From: Porticoccaceae bacterium | GTDB taxonomy: Bacteria; Pseudomonadota; Gammaproteobacteria; Pseudomonadales; Porticoccaceae | Length of the DNA stretch: 64,000 nucleotides | Direction of reading: 5' to 3' | Assembly (NCBI GenBank): GCA_018664075.1 | Contig: JABJOY010000070.1 | Location: 1-64,000 of the forward strand | Part shown: positions 55,966 to 64,000 of the stretch, in pieces | How positions within the stretch are numbered: the stretch's first letter is position 1 | How the letters are laid out: each line of letters opens with the position of its first letter | Program-made: the position numbers and the translations under genes | The notes under the pieces: model-generated | Told to the model about the DNA's origin: nothing | What the model saw: the letters and a program-made list of their open reading frames with translations, nothing else | Databases searched by the model: none

Positions 55966-56744
55966 TGTGCAGTCTCCGGAGCAGTAATTGGCATTTGCAT
56001 TACATCCTGAGGCGAAAGCTTCTTCGCGATACGGATGCCCTGATCAACTGGGCGACGGTACTCGGAGCCCAATGTCTCCCAGGAACCAGTCTCTTTGTTC
56101 CAAGCGCCAGTCTGTGATTTATCTTTGGTCTGATACATCAAAGCAACACGGCCGATGCGAAGCATTTCTACTTCAACTTCCGAACCGTTGGCATCAATAT
56201 CAACCAGATCGCGGTAAGACTCCAGCGATGAGCTGTACTCAGATTCAATATCATAGACTTCAAGAATCTGGCGGAACTTCTCAGCGGCAGAGAACTTGGC
56301 ACTGTCCATGTTGACATAGAGGTCAGCAATGGCATTTTCACGCTGCTCTTTCTTGAACGGAATGTCCAGAGCAACGAACTCTTCGAGGCCTTTGAGCATG
56401 CTCATCATCAGCGGCGAAATGCCACGTTCGATAATAGTAGCGTTCTCAATCGACTCTCTCAGTTCGGCCATCATTTGCTTTTGGCTGGCAATCTGACGCT
56501 CTAGCTGAGAGTTGTACACTCGCAGAGATTCAATTTGCTTATTGACCTGTTTGAATTCTTGCAAAAGACCATCAGTTTGATCAGCAATACGATCAACTTT
56601 GGTTTGCGCGGTTTTAGCGTTCTGGACCTTTACGGCACCAGCTTTGAGTACGTCACTTACTTCTGAAGCCTGAACTGCACTAACAGTCAGACCACTAGCA
56701 AGAACGGCAACAAAGGCCAATACTTTTAGTGGTTGCTTATTCAT
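55962..56744 (-). CDS. DUF3450 protein of the TonB2/TtpC cluster
   Basis: This 260-residue exported protein has a signal peptide (LKVLAFVAVLASGLTVSAVQA) and a coiled-coil first half (about 45-125). A conserved C-terminal part has MEEVRxGR-like sequence, here VEMLRIGRVALMYQTKD. DUF3450 proteins are encoded next to ttpC, exbB, exbD and tonB in Vibrio and other marine gammaproteobacteria. It is the first gene of the six-gene operon and is likely periplasmic. The function is unknown beyond the link to the TonB motor. Confidence 0.92.
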   Translation of the reverse strand: MNKQPLKVLAFVAVLASGLTVSAVQASEVSDVLKAGAVKVQNAKTAQTKVDRIADQTDGLLQEFKQVNKQIESLRVYNSQLERQIASQKQMMAELRESIENATIIERGISPLMMSMLKGLEEFVALDIPFKKEQRENAIADLYVNMDSAKFSAAEKFRQILEVYDIESEYSSSLESYRDLVDIDANGSEVEVEMLRIGRVALMYQTKDKSQTGAWNKETGSWETLGSEYRRPVDQGIRIAKKLSPQDVMQMPITAPETAQ

Positions 56745-56973
56745 AGTTCCCTCAATTTGGGTCTACCGGTTTAATTATGTGTCACTGCCTAAAGTCGACT
56801 TATCCAACATTTAATATCAGACAAGCTTTGTTTCGGGGCATCTTTGTAACAGTCTCGTGATCAAGAAGCAATTTGGTAGCGGAGAATTCAGCCTTATAAA
56901 AGAGAGAAAATAAACTGTTGTTACCTTCAGTAACATCTCAGGCAATGAGCGCTGGATTTATAACTTTTGCCAA
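56745..56973. other. Gap before the TonB2 operon
   Basis: This 229-base gap separates folA from the DUF3450 gene on the minus strand and must hold the promoter of the TonB2 operon. The only clear structure is the palindrome TGTTAC-CTTCA-GTAACA at 56919-56935. I see no confident Fur box, although iron control would be usual for such operons. Confidence 0.5.
56919..56935. promoter_or_regulatory. Short palindrome of unknown role
   Basis: TGTTACCTTCAGTAACA has perfect six-base arms around a five-base spacer, like a regulator binding site. It lies about 40 bases past the folA stop codon and 175 bases before the DUF3450 start. It lacks a T-run, so it is not a standard terminator. Confidence 0.35.
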
Positions 56974-57471
56974 CTAGGCCCGATCGAGAGTGAGAAACCT
57001 GTAGGGATGAGTATCGGTTTTCTCTGGCAGCAGCTCATCGACCTGAGTCCAACAGGCTGAATCCACTTCCGGGAAGTAGGCATCACCCTCAACCTCAGCA
57101 TCGACCTGAGTGAGATAGAGCCGGTCAGCCACCGGCAATGTCATACGATAAATCTGCTCACCACCAATTACCATAATCTCCTCCGCGCCAGCTGAGGCAC
57201 ATGCCTGCTCAGCCAGAGTCATAGCGCCCTGCAGGCTGCCAGCAACCTCCACGCCATCTGCTCGCCAATCGGGATCTCTGGTAATAACAATATTGGTTCT
57301 GCCAGGCAGTGGTCGGCCAATACTGTCATAGGTCTTGCGGCCCATCAGAATCGGCTTGCCCATGGTCACGGACTTAAAGTACTTGAGGTCTTCAGGCAGA
57401 TGCCAGGGCAACTGATTATCTCGACCAATAACACCATTGCGGCTGACTGCCACTATTAACGAAATTTTCAT
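56974..57471 (-). CDS. folA: Dihydrofolate reductase
   Basis: FolA reduces dihydrofolate to tetrahydrofolate with NADPH and is the target of trimethoprim. The 165-residue protein begins MKISLIVAVSRNGVIGRDNQLPWHLPEDL. It has the NADPH-site segment MGRKTYDSIGRPLPGR and the GGEQIY motif. The key acidic residue lies in LPEDL. It starts three bases after the thyA stop codon, so the pair is likely coupled: ThyA makes the dihydrofolate that FolA recycles. Confidence 0.98.
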   Translation of the reverse strand: MKISLIVAVSRNGVIGRDNQLPWHLPEDLKYFKSVTMGKPILMGRKTYDSIGRPLPGRTNIVITRDPDWRADGVEVAGSLQGAMTLAEQACASAGAEEIMVIGGEQIYRMTLPVADRLYLTQVDAEVEGDAYFPEVDSACWTQVDELLPEKTDTHPYRFLTLDRA

Positions 57472-57474
57472 TGA

Positions 57475-58380
57475 TTAAACCGCCACTGGTGCAGAGATTG
57501 GGTCGTGGGACTCATAGCCCTGCAACTCAAAATCGTCGTAAACAAAGTCAAACAGATTATCCACCGCCGGGTTTATCACCAGCTGAGGCAGTGGGAAGGT
57601 GGTGCGGGATAACTGCTCTTCCACCTGGTCCATATGATTGCTGTAGAGATGAGCATCACCAAAAGTATGCACAAAGTCGCCGGGCTTAAGGCCGGTCACC
57701 TGAGCGATCATCAATGTCAGAATGGCATAGGAGGCAATATTAAATGGCACGCCCAGGAACACATCGGCGCTGCGCTGATAGAGCTGGCAGGACAGCCGCC
57801 CCTCGGTCACATAAAACTGAAACAGACTGTGGCAGGGGGGCAGTCCAGACTTGACCATAATAGGGATATCTTTGGGATTCCAGGCCGACACAATCAGACG
57901 CCGGGAATCGGGGTTGGATTTTATATCGTCCACCAGCTGGGCAAGCTGGTCCACACCTTCGAAATTGCGCCACTGGTGGCCATACACCGGCCCCAAATCC
58001 CCATACTGCTGGGCAAATGCCTGGTCGGTTTTGATGCGCTCGACAAACTCTTTCATACCCGCTTTCCAGGCTTCGGAATACATCGGCAGGTCATCCTCCT
58101 GCCCAGTCTCACGCAGCCAGCTCTGGTAGGGCCAGTCATTCCAGATACCCACACCATTCTCAACCAGATAGCGGATATTGGTATCGCCGCGAATAAACCA
58201 CAGCAACTCATGGAGAATGGATTTTAGATGAACCTTTTTACTGGTCACCAGCGGAAAGCCCTCCGCCAGATCAAAGCGCATCTGGTAGCCAAAAATACTG
58301 CGCGTGCCAGTGCCGGTGCGATCTTCTTTGGCAATACCATGATCACGAATATGACGAACCAAATCTAAATACTGTTTCAT
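57475..58380 (-). CDS. thyA: Thymidylate synthase
   Basis: ThyA makes dTMP from dUMP with methylene-tetrahydrofolate. The 301-residue product carries the catalytic Cys in [12 protein letters not shown], the dUMP-phosphate site [10 protein letters not shown], and the [16 protein letters not shown] motif. It is about 35 residues longer than E. coli ThyA because of an insert near residues 90-130 ([18 protein letters not shown] and following), as seen in the longer Lactobacillus-type enzymes. Order lgt-thyA-folA matches the folate/nucleotide block of Pseudomonas. Confidence 0.98.
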   Translation of the reverse strand: MKQYLDLVRHIRDHGIAKEDRTGTGTRSIFGYQMRFDLAEGFPLVTSKKVHLKSILHELLWFIRGDTNIRYLVENGVGIWNDWPYQSWLRETGQEDDLPMYSEAWKAGMKEFVERIKTDQAFAQQYGDLGPVYGHQWRNFEGVDQLAQLVDDIKSNPDSRRLIVSAWNPKDIPIMVKSGLPPCHSLFQFYVTEGRLSCQLYQRSADVFLGVPFNIASYAILTLMIAQVTGLKPGDFVHTFGDAHLYSNHMDQVEEQLSRTTFPLPQLVINPAVDNLFDFVYDDFELQGYESHDPISAPVAV

Positions 58381-58403
58381 TGTCTAATCTCTGTACGCAA
58401 CTG

Positions 58404-59219
58404 CTAGTTAGCTTGCGGGCTGGTCTGGCGCAGTACGGTTTTGCGCATAAACCAAAGTCCCAGCAGGATCATGGGAATACACAGGGTCTGACCGCGAGTT
58501 ATCCAGTCAAATGACTCAAGCAGGGCGGATTGCCCGGCGAACTGTGCATCTGGCTCGCGAACAAATTCAACCATAAAGCGGAAGACGCCATACAGCACCA
58601 GGAACAATCCAGTGACCTCGCCATAGAGCCGCGGCTTGCGAGCAAACCAGTTAATAATCAGGAACAACACTAACCCCTCCAGGAATGCTTCGTAGAGCTG
58701 CGAAGGATGGCGAGGCAGCTGAGTTGGGTCGGAGGGGAACAACATCGCCCAGGGCACATCTGTGGCCCGGCCATAGAGCTCCTGACCTATAAAGTTGCCG
58801 ATACGGCCAAAGAACAATCCAGCAGGCACCAGTGGTACAGCAAAATCCGTCAGGGCTAAAAATGACAGTCGATATTTGCGGGCATAGATAAACATGGCAA
58901 TGGCCACGCCAATCAAACCGCCGTGGAACGACATGCCGCCCTCCCAGATACGAAGCAACATGGCCGGATCAGCCAGCCATTTCTCGGTATTGTAGAAAAA
59001 CATGTAACCCAGACGCCCACCCAGAATCACGCCCCAAGCACCATAGACAATTAAATCTTCGACCTGGGTTTTCTTGATCGGAGACCATGGCCTCTGACTA
59101 TTGCGCATGGCCAGAAACCAGGCACCGGCAAAGGCAACCATATACATAATGCCGTACCAATGGATCTGAAGAGGACCCAGGTAAATGGCGACCGGGTCTA
59201 TATTCGGGTGCATGATCAT
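58404..59219 (-). CDS. lgt: Prolipoprotein diacylglyceryl transferase
   Basis: Lgt adds diacylglycerol to the lipobox Cys of prolipoproteins at the inner membrane. The 271-residue membrane protein has about seven hydrophobic segments. The HWYGIMY start, the HGGLIGV motif and the signature GRIGNFIGQELYGRATD (with the essential Arg/Asn region) are intact. It would act on lipoproteins such as the autotransporter at 15.2 kb. The first or third codon may be the start (both ATG). It belongs to the rppH-ptsP-lgt-thyA series, here interrupted by the NRDE gene on the other strand. Confidence 0.97.
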   Translation of the reverse strand: MIMHPNIDPVAIYLGPLQIHWYGIMYMVAFAGAWFLAMRNSQRPWSPIKKTQVEDLIVYGAWGVILGGRLGYMFFYNTEKWLADPAMLLRIWEGGMSFHGGLIGVAIAMFIYARKYRLSFLALTDFAVPLVPAGLFFGRIGNFIGQELYGRATDVPWAMLFPSDPTQLPRHPSQLYEAFLEGLVLFLIINWFARKPRLYGEVTGLFLVLYGVFRFMVEFVREPDAQFAGQSALLESFDWITRGQTLCIPMILLGLWFMRKTVLRQTSPQAN

Positions 59220-59323
59220 GAGCGGGTTTATCCGTAGGATTTAATGGCTCGATAATAGCGGGTTCTTCGATTATCTGCCATGGAGGATATCGGCTGTGGC
59301 GAGAAAAAGTTACACTGGCCAGC

Positions 59324-60109
59324 ATGTGCTTACTTGCTATTGCCTTTAATCAACATCCCAACGCGGCTTTAATAGTAGCGTCTAACCGCGATGAGTTTTA
59401 TGCCCGGCCCACATTGCCCATGCATTGGTGGCAGGATGCTCCTATTCTGGCCGGCAGAGATCAGCAGGCCAACGGCACCTGGATGGGCCTGTCGCGCAAT
59501 GGACGTTTTGCCGCAGTCACCAACTATCGCTATGTGCCGGAGGGGGGCGCAATTGAGACCGCACCATTATCCCGCGGTGATCTGGTCACAGGGTTTTTAT
59601 CTTCCTCCCAAAACGCCAGCCAATGGGCCCAAAGCCTTGCTGCTACAGCCAAAGACTTTGGTGGCTTTAATCTGCTGATCTATGACGGCATTGAGCTGGT
59701 CTATCTAAATAATCACAATGATGAGCAGCCTAAAATTTTGCCTCCCGGCCTCTATGCCCTGAGCAATGGCACACTGGACAGCTCCTGGCCAAAAGTTGAG
59801 CATGCCCGCGACCAGATGCGAACCGTAATCGACCAGCCTGAGATGGGTTCAGCCCAGCTCGGGCAAATTATGGCGACATTATCATTAGAAAAAACCTATG
59901 CCCCAGAATTGCTGCCCAATACCGGAGTACCAGAAGACTGGGAAAAGCTGCTGTCATCGCCCTTTATTGTCGCCGACGGCTATGGCACAAGAGCTTCAGC
60001 AGCAGTAATTGTCTCATCTGCAGGGGATATTGATGTGGCAGAGCAAAACTACCAGGCTGGGGAGACCCTGGGCGGTCAGACGTTTCGCTTTAACGCCTCT
60101 GAACGCTGA
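59324..60109 (+). CDS. NRDE-family protein (TANGO2-like)
   Basis: This 261-residue protein belongs to the NRDE/TANGO2 family. Its second residue is Cys (MCLLAIAFNQHP), as in N-terminal nucleophile hydrolases, and the name-giving motif is SNRDEFYARP. A WMGLSRNGRFAAVTNYR segment follows. Related proteins have been linked to heme handling in other organisms, but no function is settled. It is encoded on the strand opposite its neighbours, and its last 34 bases overlap the end of ptsP. Confidence 0.9.
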   Translation: MCLLAIAFNQHPNAALIVASNRDEFYARPTLPMHWWQDAPILAGRDQQANGTWMGLSRNGRFAAVTNYRYVPEGGAIETAPLSRGDLVTGFLSSSQNASQWAQSLAATAKDFGGFNLLIYDGIELVYLNNHNDEQPKILPPGLYALSNGTLDSSWPKVEHARDQMRTVIDQPEMGSAQLGQIMATLSLEKTYAPELLPNTGVPEDWEKLLSSPFIVADGYGTRASAAVIVSSAGDIDVAEQNYQAGETLGGQTFRFNASER

Positions 60110-62391
60110 TTAGGTCTGGTGGGGCGGATCAGCTTGGCCACTTCCGGCTGGTGCAGGGAAGCCGAAATAAACTCTGTCACCGAAGCCGCATCAGTCAGCC
60201 GCAGAGCCCGCTTCACCAGCTCTCGAGCCTCCTTGCGAGTAATATTCAGCAGCACCGACTTGACCCGTAGCAAGGTGCTCGCACTCATGGAAAAATTCTC
60301 GTAGCCCAGCCCCAACAGCACCACAGCACTCAGGGGATCACCGGCCATTTCGCCACAGACACTGAGCTGACAATTAACCGACGAGGCCTGCTCATAGATC
60401 GCTTTTAACGCCCGCAGCACCGCCGGATGCAAGGTGTGATACAGGTCAGCCACCCGAGGATTATTGCGATCTACCGCCAGCAGATACTGAGTCAAATCAT
60501 TGGTGCCCACAGACAAGAAGTCCACCCGGCGACCAATTTCCTTGACCTGGTATACAGCAGCAGGCACTTCAATCATAGCCCCCACTGGTGGGCGTTCAAT
60601 CTCATAGCCCTCTTCCTGGGTTAGCTCTCGATAAGCCCGGTCAATCAGTTCCAATGCCCGATCCAGCTCAGGCACATTGCTGATCATTGGCAGCATAATA
60701 CGCAAATTATTAGTGCCCTGGCTGGCCCGCAACAGCGCGCGAATCTGTACCAGAAAGATCTCCGGATGATCCAGAGAGATGCGAATTCCACGCCAGCCCA
60801 AAAACGGATTTTCCTCTTCGATAGGGAAGTAGGGCAGATCCTTATCGCCACCTATATCCAATGTTCTCATGGTCACTGGCCGCGGTGAAAAAGCCACCAA
60901 CTGCTCTCGATATATAGCCACCTGCTCGTCTTCCGTGGGGAAACTTGAGCGCAATAAAAAAGGAATCTCGGTACGGAACAGGCCAACGGCTTCGGCACCA
61001 CTTTTTAGTGACATCATGGTGTCCTGGCGCAGACCTGTATTGACCCACAGGGAAAAGCGAAAACCATCTGGTGTGATGCAGGGAATATCTCGCAGCTTCT
61101 GCAGGTCTTTATTGAGTATCTTTTCTTCGCGCTGGCGCTGTAAATAGGAGCGCCGCAATGTGCGGGTCGCACTGCTGACCACATCCCCGGTAAATCCATC
61201 GACAATCAATTCCTGACCATCAAGCTCTGCCCAGGGTAAATCAATGGCCCCCATTACTGTGGGAATGCCAAGGGCCCGACCAACAATAGCCATATGTGAG
61301 TTGCTGGATCCCTTGAGAGAAATAATACCGACCAGCCGATTGACCGGAATATCTGCCAGTGCGGTGGCAGACAAATCCTCACCCACCAGCACCACTCGGC
61401 GGGGCATGGGCATTTCTTTCTTGTCTCTGCTCTGCAGATAGCCAAGCACACGCTTGCCCAGATCGTTTACATCTGCAGCTCTCTCGCGCAGATAGGGGTC
61501 ATCCATCTGGCGGAAGGTCCGCACATGTTTGAGAATCACCGAGCTCCAGGCACTCTGAGCAGTCTGGCCCGCAGTAATTGCCGCGATAACCTCACCACCC
61601 AGGGAGCTGTCATCCAGCATGCGGATATAGACATCAAATAACGCCAGCTCCTCAGAACTGAGCTTATTGACCAGACCATCCCCCAGATCGCGCATATCTT
61701 TTTTCGCCGCCGCCAGCGCCAGACGAAAAGTTTCGACCTCCGCTGCAGGGTTATTGGTAAAGCGCTCAGGCACAGAGGACAGATCGGTGTTGGAGGCAAC
61801 CAACACTACTCGACCGATACCCACCCCAGGAGAGCTTGGAATACCCCGGAAAGTGGCTTCGCGACTTTTACCACGGCCCGCAGACGCGAGCTTGCGCAGG
61901 GCCCCAGTGGCCTCGGCATGGGCAATGGCACCAGATAACTGGGCGCACACAGTGACAACAAAGGCTTCCTCTTCCGTGGCAAAACGCCGCTGAGTCTGCT
62001 GCTGTAATACCAGTACCCCCAGTACTTTGCGGTGGTGGATAATGGGAACACCCAGGAACGAGTGGAATGGCGACTCACCAGTCTCTTCAAAGTAGGCAAA
62101 GTTTGGGTGCTGGTCTGCATCTTCAAGATTGAGGGGCTCTTCTTTGGCCGCCACCAAACCCACAAGACCTTCACGCATAGCCAGCCGCACCTTGCCAATG
62201 GACTCCTCCCGCAACCCTTTGGTAGCGGTCAGCACATAGCGCTGATCGGTTTCGTCAAACAGATAGACTGAACAGACGCCGGCCTGCATTGCAGCCCGCA
62301 CTTCGGTGACGATAATCCTCAGCACCTCAGGCAAGTTCCGGGCGCTATTAACTTCCTGGACTATGGTCCGCAGGGAGCCGAGCATATTCAT
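60076..62391 (-). CDS. ptsP: Nitrogen PTS enzyme I (PtsP)
   Basis: PtsP is the first enzyme of the nitrogen phosphotransferase chain, which passes phosphate from PEP to NPr and EIIA-Ntr and links carbon, nitrogen and potassium state. The 771-residue product starts with a GAF domain (about 15-160), then a swivelling His domain with the phospho-His in GSSNSHMAIVGRALG. The PEP-binding barrel has FRTEIPFLLR and VCGEMAGD. The start overlaps the rppH stop codon by one base (TAATG), so the two are coupled, and the end overlaps the NRDE gene. The GAF domain is where glutamine signalling acts in E. coli. Confidence 0.97.
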   Translation of the reverse strand: MNMLGSLRTIVQEVNSARNLPEVLRIIVTEVRAAMQAGVCSVYLFDETDQRYVLTATKGLREESIGKVRLAMREGLVGLVAAKEEPLNLEDADQHPNFAYFEETGESPFHSFLGVPIIHHRKVLGVLVLQQQTQRRFATEEEAFVVTVCAQLSGAIAHAEATGALRKLASAGRGKSREATFRGIPSSPGVGIGRVVLVASNTDLSSVPERFTNNPAAEVETFRLALAAAKKDMRDLGDGLVNKLSSEELALFDVYIRMLDDSSLGGEVIAAITAGQTAQSAWSSVILKHVRTFRQMDDPYLRERAADVNDLGKRVLGYLQSRDKKEMPMPRRVVLVGEDLSATALADIPVNRLVGIISLKGSSNSHMAIVGRALGIPTVMGAIDLPWAELDGQELIVDGFTGDVVSSATRTLRRSYLQRQREEKILNKDLQKLRDIPCITPDGFRFSLWVNTGLRQDTMMSLKSGAEAVGLFRTEIPFLLRSSFPTEDEQVAIYREQLVAFSPRPVTMRTLDIGGDKDLPYFPIEEENPFLGWRGIRISLDHPEIFLVQIRALLRASQGTNNLRIMLPMISNVPELDRALELIDRAYRELTQEEGYEIERPPVGAMIEVPAAVYQVKEIGRRVDFLSVGTNDLTQYLLAVDRNNPRVADLYHTLHPAVLRALKAIYEQASSVNCQLSVCGEMAGDPLSAVVLLGLGYENFSMSASTLLRVKSVLLNITRKEARELVKRALRLTDAASVTEFISASLHQPEVAKLIRPTRPNQRSEALKRNV

Positions 62392-62888
62392 TAGCTGCTC
62401 CGGCTATTTTTTTCGAAGCGCGCATTGGCCGGAGCAAACTCAGTCAGAGCATTGCGATAGACATTGCGCTTGAAGGTCACCACAGATTCAATCGGATACC
62501 AATAATTGACCCATTGCCAGCCATCGAACTCGGGGCTGCCAGTGGCATCAAAGCAAACCTTGCTGGCATCGCCGATTAACTGGAGATAAAACCACTTCTG
62601 TTTTTGCCCTATACAAAGGGGCTTAGAATGCTTGCGCTGCATCTGCACAGGAATATGGTAGCGCAGCCATTTTTTCGAGCGCTGGATGATTTTCACATCA
62701 GTTGATTCAAGCCCCACCTCTTCGTAGAGCTCTCGATACAGGGCCTGCTCAGCAGACTCGCCAGCATTGACGCCACCCTGAGGGAACTGCCAGGCATTCT
62801 GACCCAGTCGCTTGGCCCAAAATACCTTGCCCTGACCATCGCCAATGACGATAGCAACATTCGAGCGAAAACCATCCTTATCAACCAC
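62391..62888 (-). CDS. rppH: RNA pyrophosphohydrolase RppH
   Basis: RppH removes pyrophosphate from the 5' end of mRNA and so starts 5'-dependent decay. The 165-residue protein starts with GTG at 62888. This lines up codon for codon with the E. coli start ([14 protein letters not shown] vs MIDDDGYRPNVGIV). The Nudix box is [17 protein letters not shown] then YEEVG, with the catalytic Glu residues present. The region [16 protein letters not shown] is typical of RppH. It is the first gene of rppH-ptsP and is divergent from the HAD gene. Confidence 0.97.
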   Translation of the reverse strand: MVDKDGFRSNVAIVIGDGQGKVFWAKRLGQNAWQFPQGGVNAGESAEQALYRELYEEVGLESTDVKIIQRSKKWLRYHIPVQMQRKHSKPLCIGQKQKWFYLQLIGDASKVCFDATGSPEFDGWQWVNYWYPIESVVTFKRNVYRNALTEFAPANARFEKNSRSS

Positions 62889-63033
62889 TGCATCTACCCT
62901 GCTTTAATTATGTATGTACCAAACTATTGTTCCATAGTCTTTACGGACCAGCAATTTTCTCTTGAGGCCATCTTACATCATCGCTATCCTGCCACGTCGA
63001 TTAATCATAACTTTATTTCCACAGGATTCCCCT

Positions 63034-63690
63034 ATGGCCCTCGCTATTTTCGATCTGGATAACACATTAATAGCTGGTGACAGCGACCATGGCTGGGGGG
63101 AATTTTTAGTCGCCAAAAACAGAGTAGATAGCGACCATTATCAGTCCATGAATGATCGCTTCTATGCCGACTATGAAGCCGGTCGGCTGGATATATTCGC
63201 CTATCTGGAATTTTCTCTGGCGCCACTGGCGGCGATAGAACCTCAACAACTAGCCGAGCTGCACAGAGAATTTATGCAGCAGGTTATTGCTCCTATGAGA
63301 TTGCCCCAGGCAGAGGCTCTGATCGAAAAGCATCGCAATGCCGGAGATCAGCTTCTGGTTATCACCTCGACCAACCGTTTTATTGTTGAGCCCATCTGCC
63401 AGTCTCTGGGGATTAATGAACTGCTGGCAACGGACCCGGAAATGATCGATGGCCGCTATACCGGCAAGGTTGTCGGCACACCCACCTATCAGGAGGGGAA
63501 AGTCGAGCGTTTTGATCAATGGCTGCACCAGAATAATGTCAGTAAGGCGGGTAGTTATTTTTATTCTGACTCAATCAATGACCTGCCCCTGTTGCTGGAA
63601 GTGAGCCATCCTGTAGCAGTGGATCCAGACGAGGCTTTGCGCAACGCCGCCAATGAAAGGGGCTGGGATATTATTTCACTGCGAGATTAG
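63034..63690 (+). CDS. HAD-IB family phosphatase (SerB-like)
   Basis: This 218-residue soluble HAD phosphatase starts at the ATG at 63034, which has AGGA seven bases upstream. A longer ORF from 62962 lacks that support. Motif I is FDLDNTLIAGD, motif II is ITSTNR, and motif III/IV is the Lys region and YSDSINDLPLL. The family includes SerB and histidinol-phosphate-type phosphatases, and the substrate is not clear from sequence. The gene next to rppH is of the same type in Pseudomonas. Confidence 0.92.
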   Translation: MALAIFDLDNTLIAGDSDHGWGEFLVAKNRVDSDHYQSMNDRFYADYEAGRLDIFAYLEFSLAPLAAIEPQQLAELHREFMQQVIAPMRLPQAEALIEKHRNAGDQLLVITSTNRFIVEPICQSLGINELLATDPEMIDGRYTGKVVGTPTYQEGKVERFDQWLHQNNVSKAGSYFYSDSINDLPLLLEVSHPVAVDPDEALRNAANERGWDIISLRD

Positions 63691-63743
63691 TTTTGCGATA
63701 AAAAGCTCTGGGATAAAATATTCTGGAATAAAAAACACAGATA

Positions 63744-63775
63744 TAAAAAAGCCCCGGCACAGACCAGGGCTTTTT
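63744..63775. terminator. Bidirectional terminator between HAD gene and gcvH
   Basis: AAAAAAGCCCCGG - CACAGA - CCAGGGCTTTTT forms a stem with one bulge or mismatch, A-run on one side and T-run on the other. It serves the converging HAD and gcvH genes. Confidence 0.85.
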
Positions 63776-63788
63776 ATCAGCGCCTCAT

Positions 63789-64000
63789 TCAGGACTCGTC
63801 AACAGCCGCCTGATAACCATCGGCGTCCATCATCTCTTCCAGTTCTTCAGTGCCGCTAACCTTGACGCGGAACAACCAGCCATCTGCATAGGGGCTGCTG
63901 TTAACCGTCTCTGGCTCGTCTTCCAGAGCAGGGTTTATCTCTACCACTTCACCGGTAATCGGCGAATAAATATCCGAGGCTGCCTTCACAGACTCAACCA
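63789..64000 (-). CDS. gcvH: Glycine cleavage system H protein (C-terminal part)
   Basis: GcvH carries the lipoyl arm that shuttles the aminomethyl group in glycine breakdown. Only the last 70 codons or so lie in the window; the start is beyond the right edge. The visible part begins with the lipoyl-lysine motif [12 protein letters not shown], in which Lys is the lipoylation site. It goes on with [17 protein letters not shown] and [11 protein letters not shown], all diagnostic of GcvH. An internal GTG at 63989 is not the true start. Neighbouring gcv genes are probably upstream, outside this window. Confidence 0.95.
   Translation of the reverse strand, partial: VESVKAASDIYSPITGEVVEINPALEDEPETVNSSPYADGWLFRVKVSGTEELEEMMDADGYQAAVDES

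Noticed and set aside
57634-58227. Open frame of 197 codons antisense to thyA
   Set aside because: It is fully inside thyA on the other strand, with no recognisable domain. The thyA reading explains the conservation.
1-64000. Mobile elements, prophage, CRISPR arrays, tRNA or rRNA genes
   Set aside because: Reading through the gaps I found no transposase, integrase, regularly spaced repeats, tRNA-like cloverleaf or rRNA sequence. Gaps are short and mostly regulatory.

Overview
The window looks like about 64 kb of chromosome from a Gram-negative gammaproteobacterium. It holds outer-membrane, Lpt/Lgt-type and TonB genes, SecB and LPS genes, and bacterial-type starts with clear Shine-Dalgarno sequences. 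The gene order is mixed. Some blocks match Pseudomonas: ntrC-ntrB-DUF4124-glnA-[thiI position]-typA; gpmI-envC-ctpA; glnE-ilvE followed by LPS genes; HAD-rppH-ptsP-lgt-thyA-folA. One block matches enterics and Vibrio: parC-parE-yqiA-cpdA-yqiB-nudF divergent from tolC. Moderate GC, a PPi-type phosphofructokinase and a Vibrio-like TtpC/TonB2 cluster suggest a marine member of the Pseudomonadales/Cellvibrionales side (SAR92/Porticoccaceae-like). That placement is inference. I see no tRNA or rRNA genes, no insertion sequences, no prophage and no CRISPR array. Coding density is very high.

Layout. Positions 1-6.2 kb: secB, then the nitrogen-control block ntrC, ntrB, a DUF4124 protein and glnA, all on the minus strand. 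Readable NtrC operators lie upstream of ntrB and glnA, and a consensus sigma-54 promoter precedes glnA. At the thiI position there is only a 96-residue rhodanese domain. Positions 6.3-11.7 kb: two membrane GGDEF proteins flank the GTPase gene typA, and each has unusual signature residues. Positions 11.7-20 kb: tag, a proline iminopeptidase, dtd, mpl, a lipoprotein-type subtilisin autotransporter, a PPi-dependent phosphofructokinase and a 2-hydroxyacid dehydrogenase. Positions 20.2-28.8 kb: an RND/MMPL exporter with a DEY-repeat insert, uup, gpmI, envC and ctpA. Positions 28.9-38.3 kb: glsB-like, mscS, parC, parE, yqiA, cpdA, yqiB, nudF and divergent tolC. Positions 38.4-46.4 kb: waaA, an unrecognised protein, a kinase-like protein, a glycosyltransferase, ilvE and glnE. 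Positions 46.5-51.6 kb: a GspE/PilB-type ATPase, then divergent argA and ilvD. Positions 51.6-56.7 kb: a complete DUF3450-TtpC-ExbB-ExbD-TonB-TPR operon. Positions 57-64 kb: folA, thyA, lgt, an NRDE protein, ptsP, rppH, a HAD phosphatase and the end of gcvH.

Several genes work together. NtrB/NtrC senses nitrogen state and drives glnA. GlnE adenylylates the glutamine synthetase made by glnA, whose Tyr397 target is present. PtsP feeds the nitrogen phosphotransferase branch. ExbB/ExbD/TonB with TtpC energise outer-membrane transport. WaaA and its neighbours build the LPS inner core. EnvC, Mpl and CtpA act on the envelope and peptidoglycan.

Most of the window is conserved housekeeping DNA, and I did not find an obvious new multi-gene system. 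The best leads are the reduced ThiI, the GGDEF proteins with altered active or inhibitory sites, the LPS locus with no heptosyltransferase in its usual place and two poorly characterised genes instead, and the acidic DEY-repeat insertion in the RND exporter.
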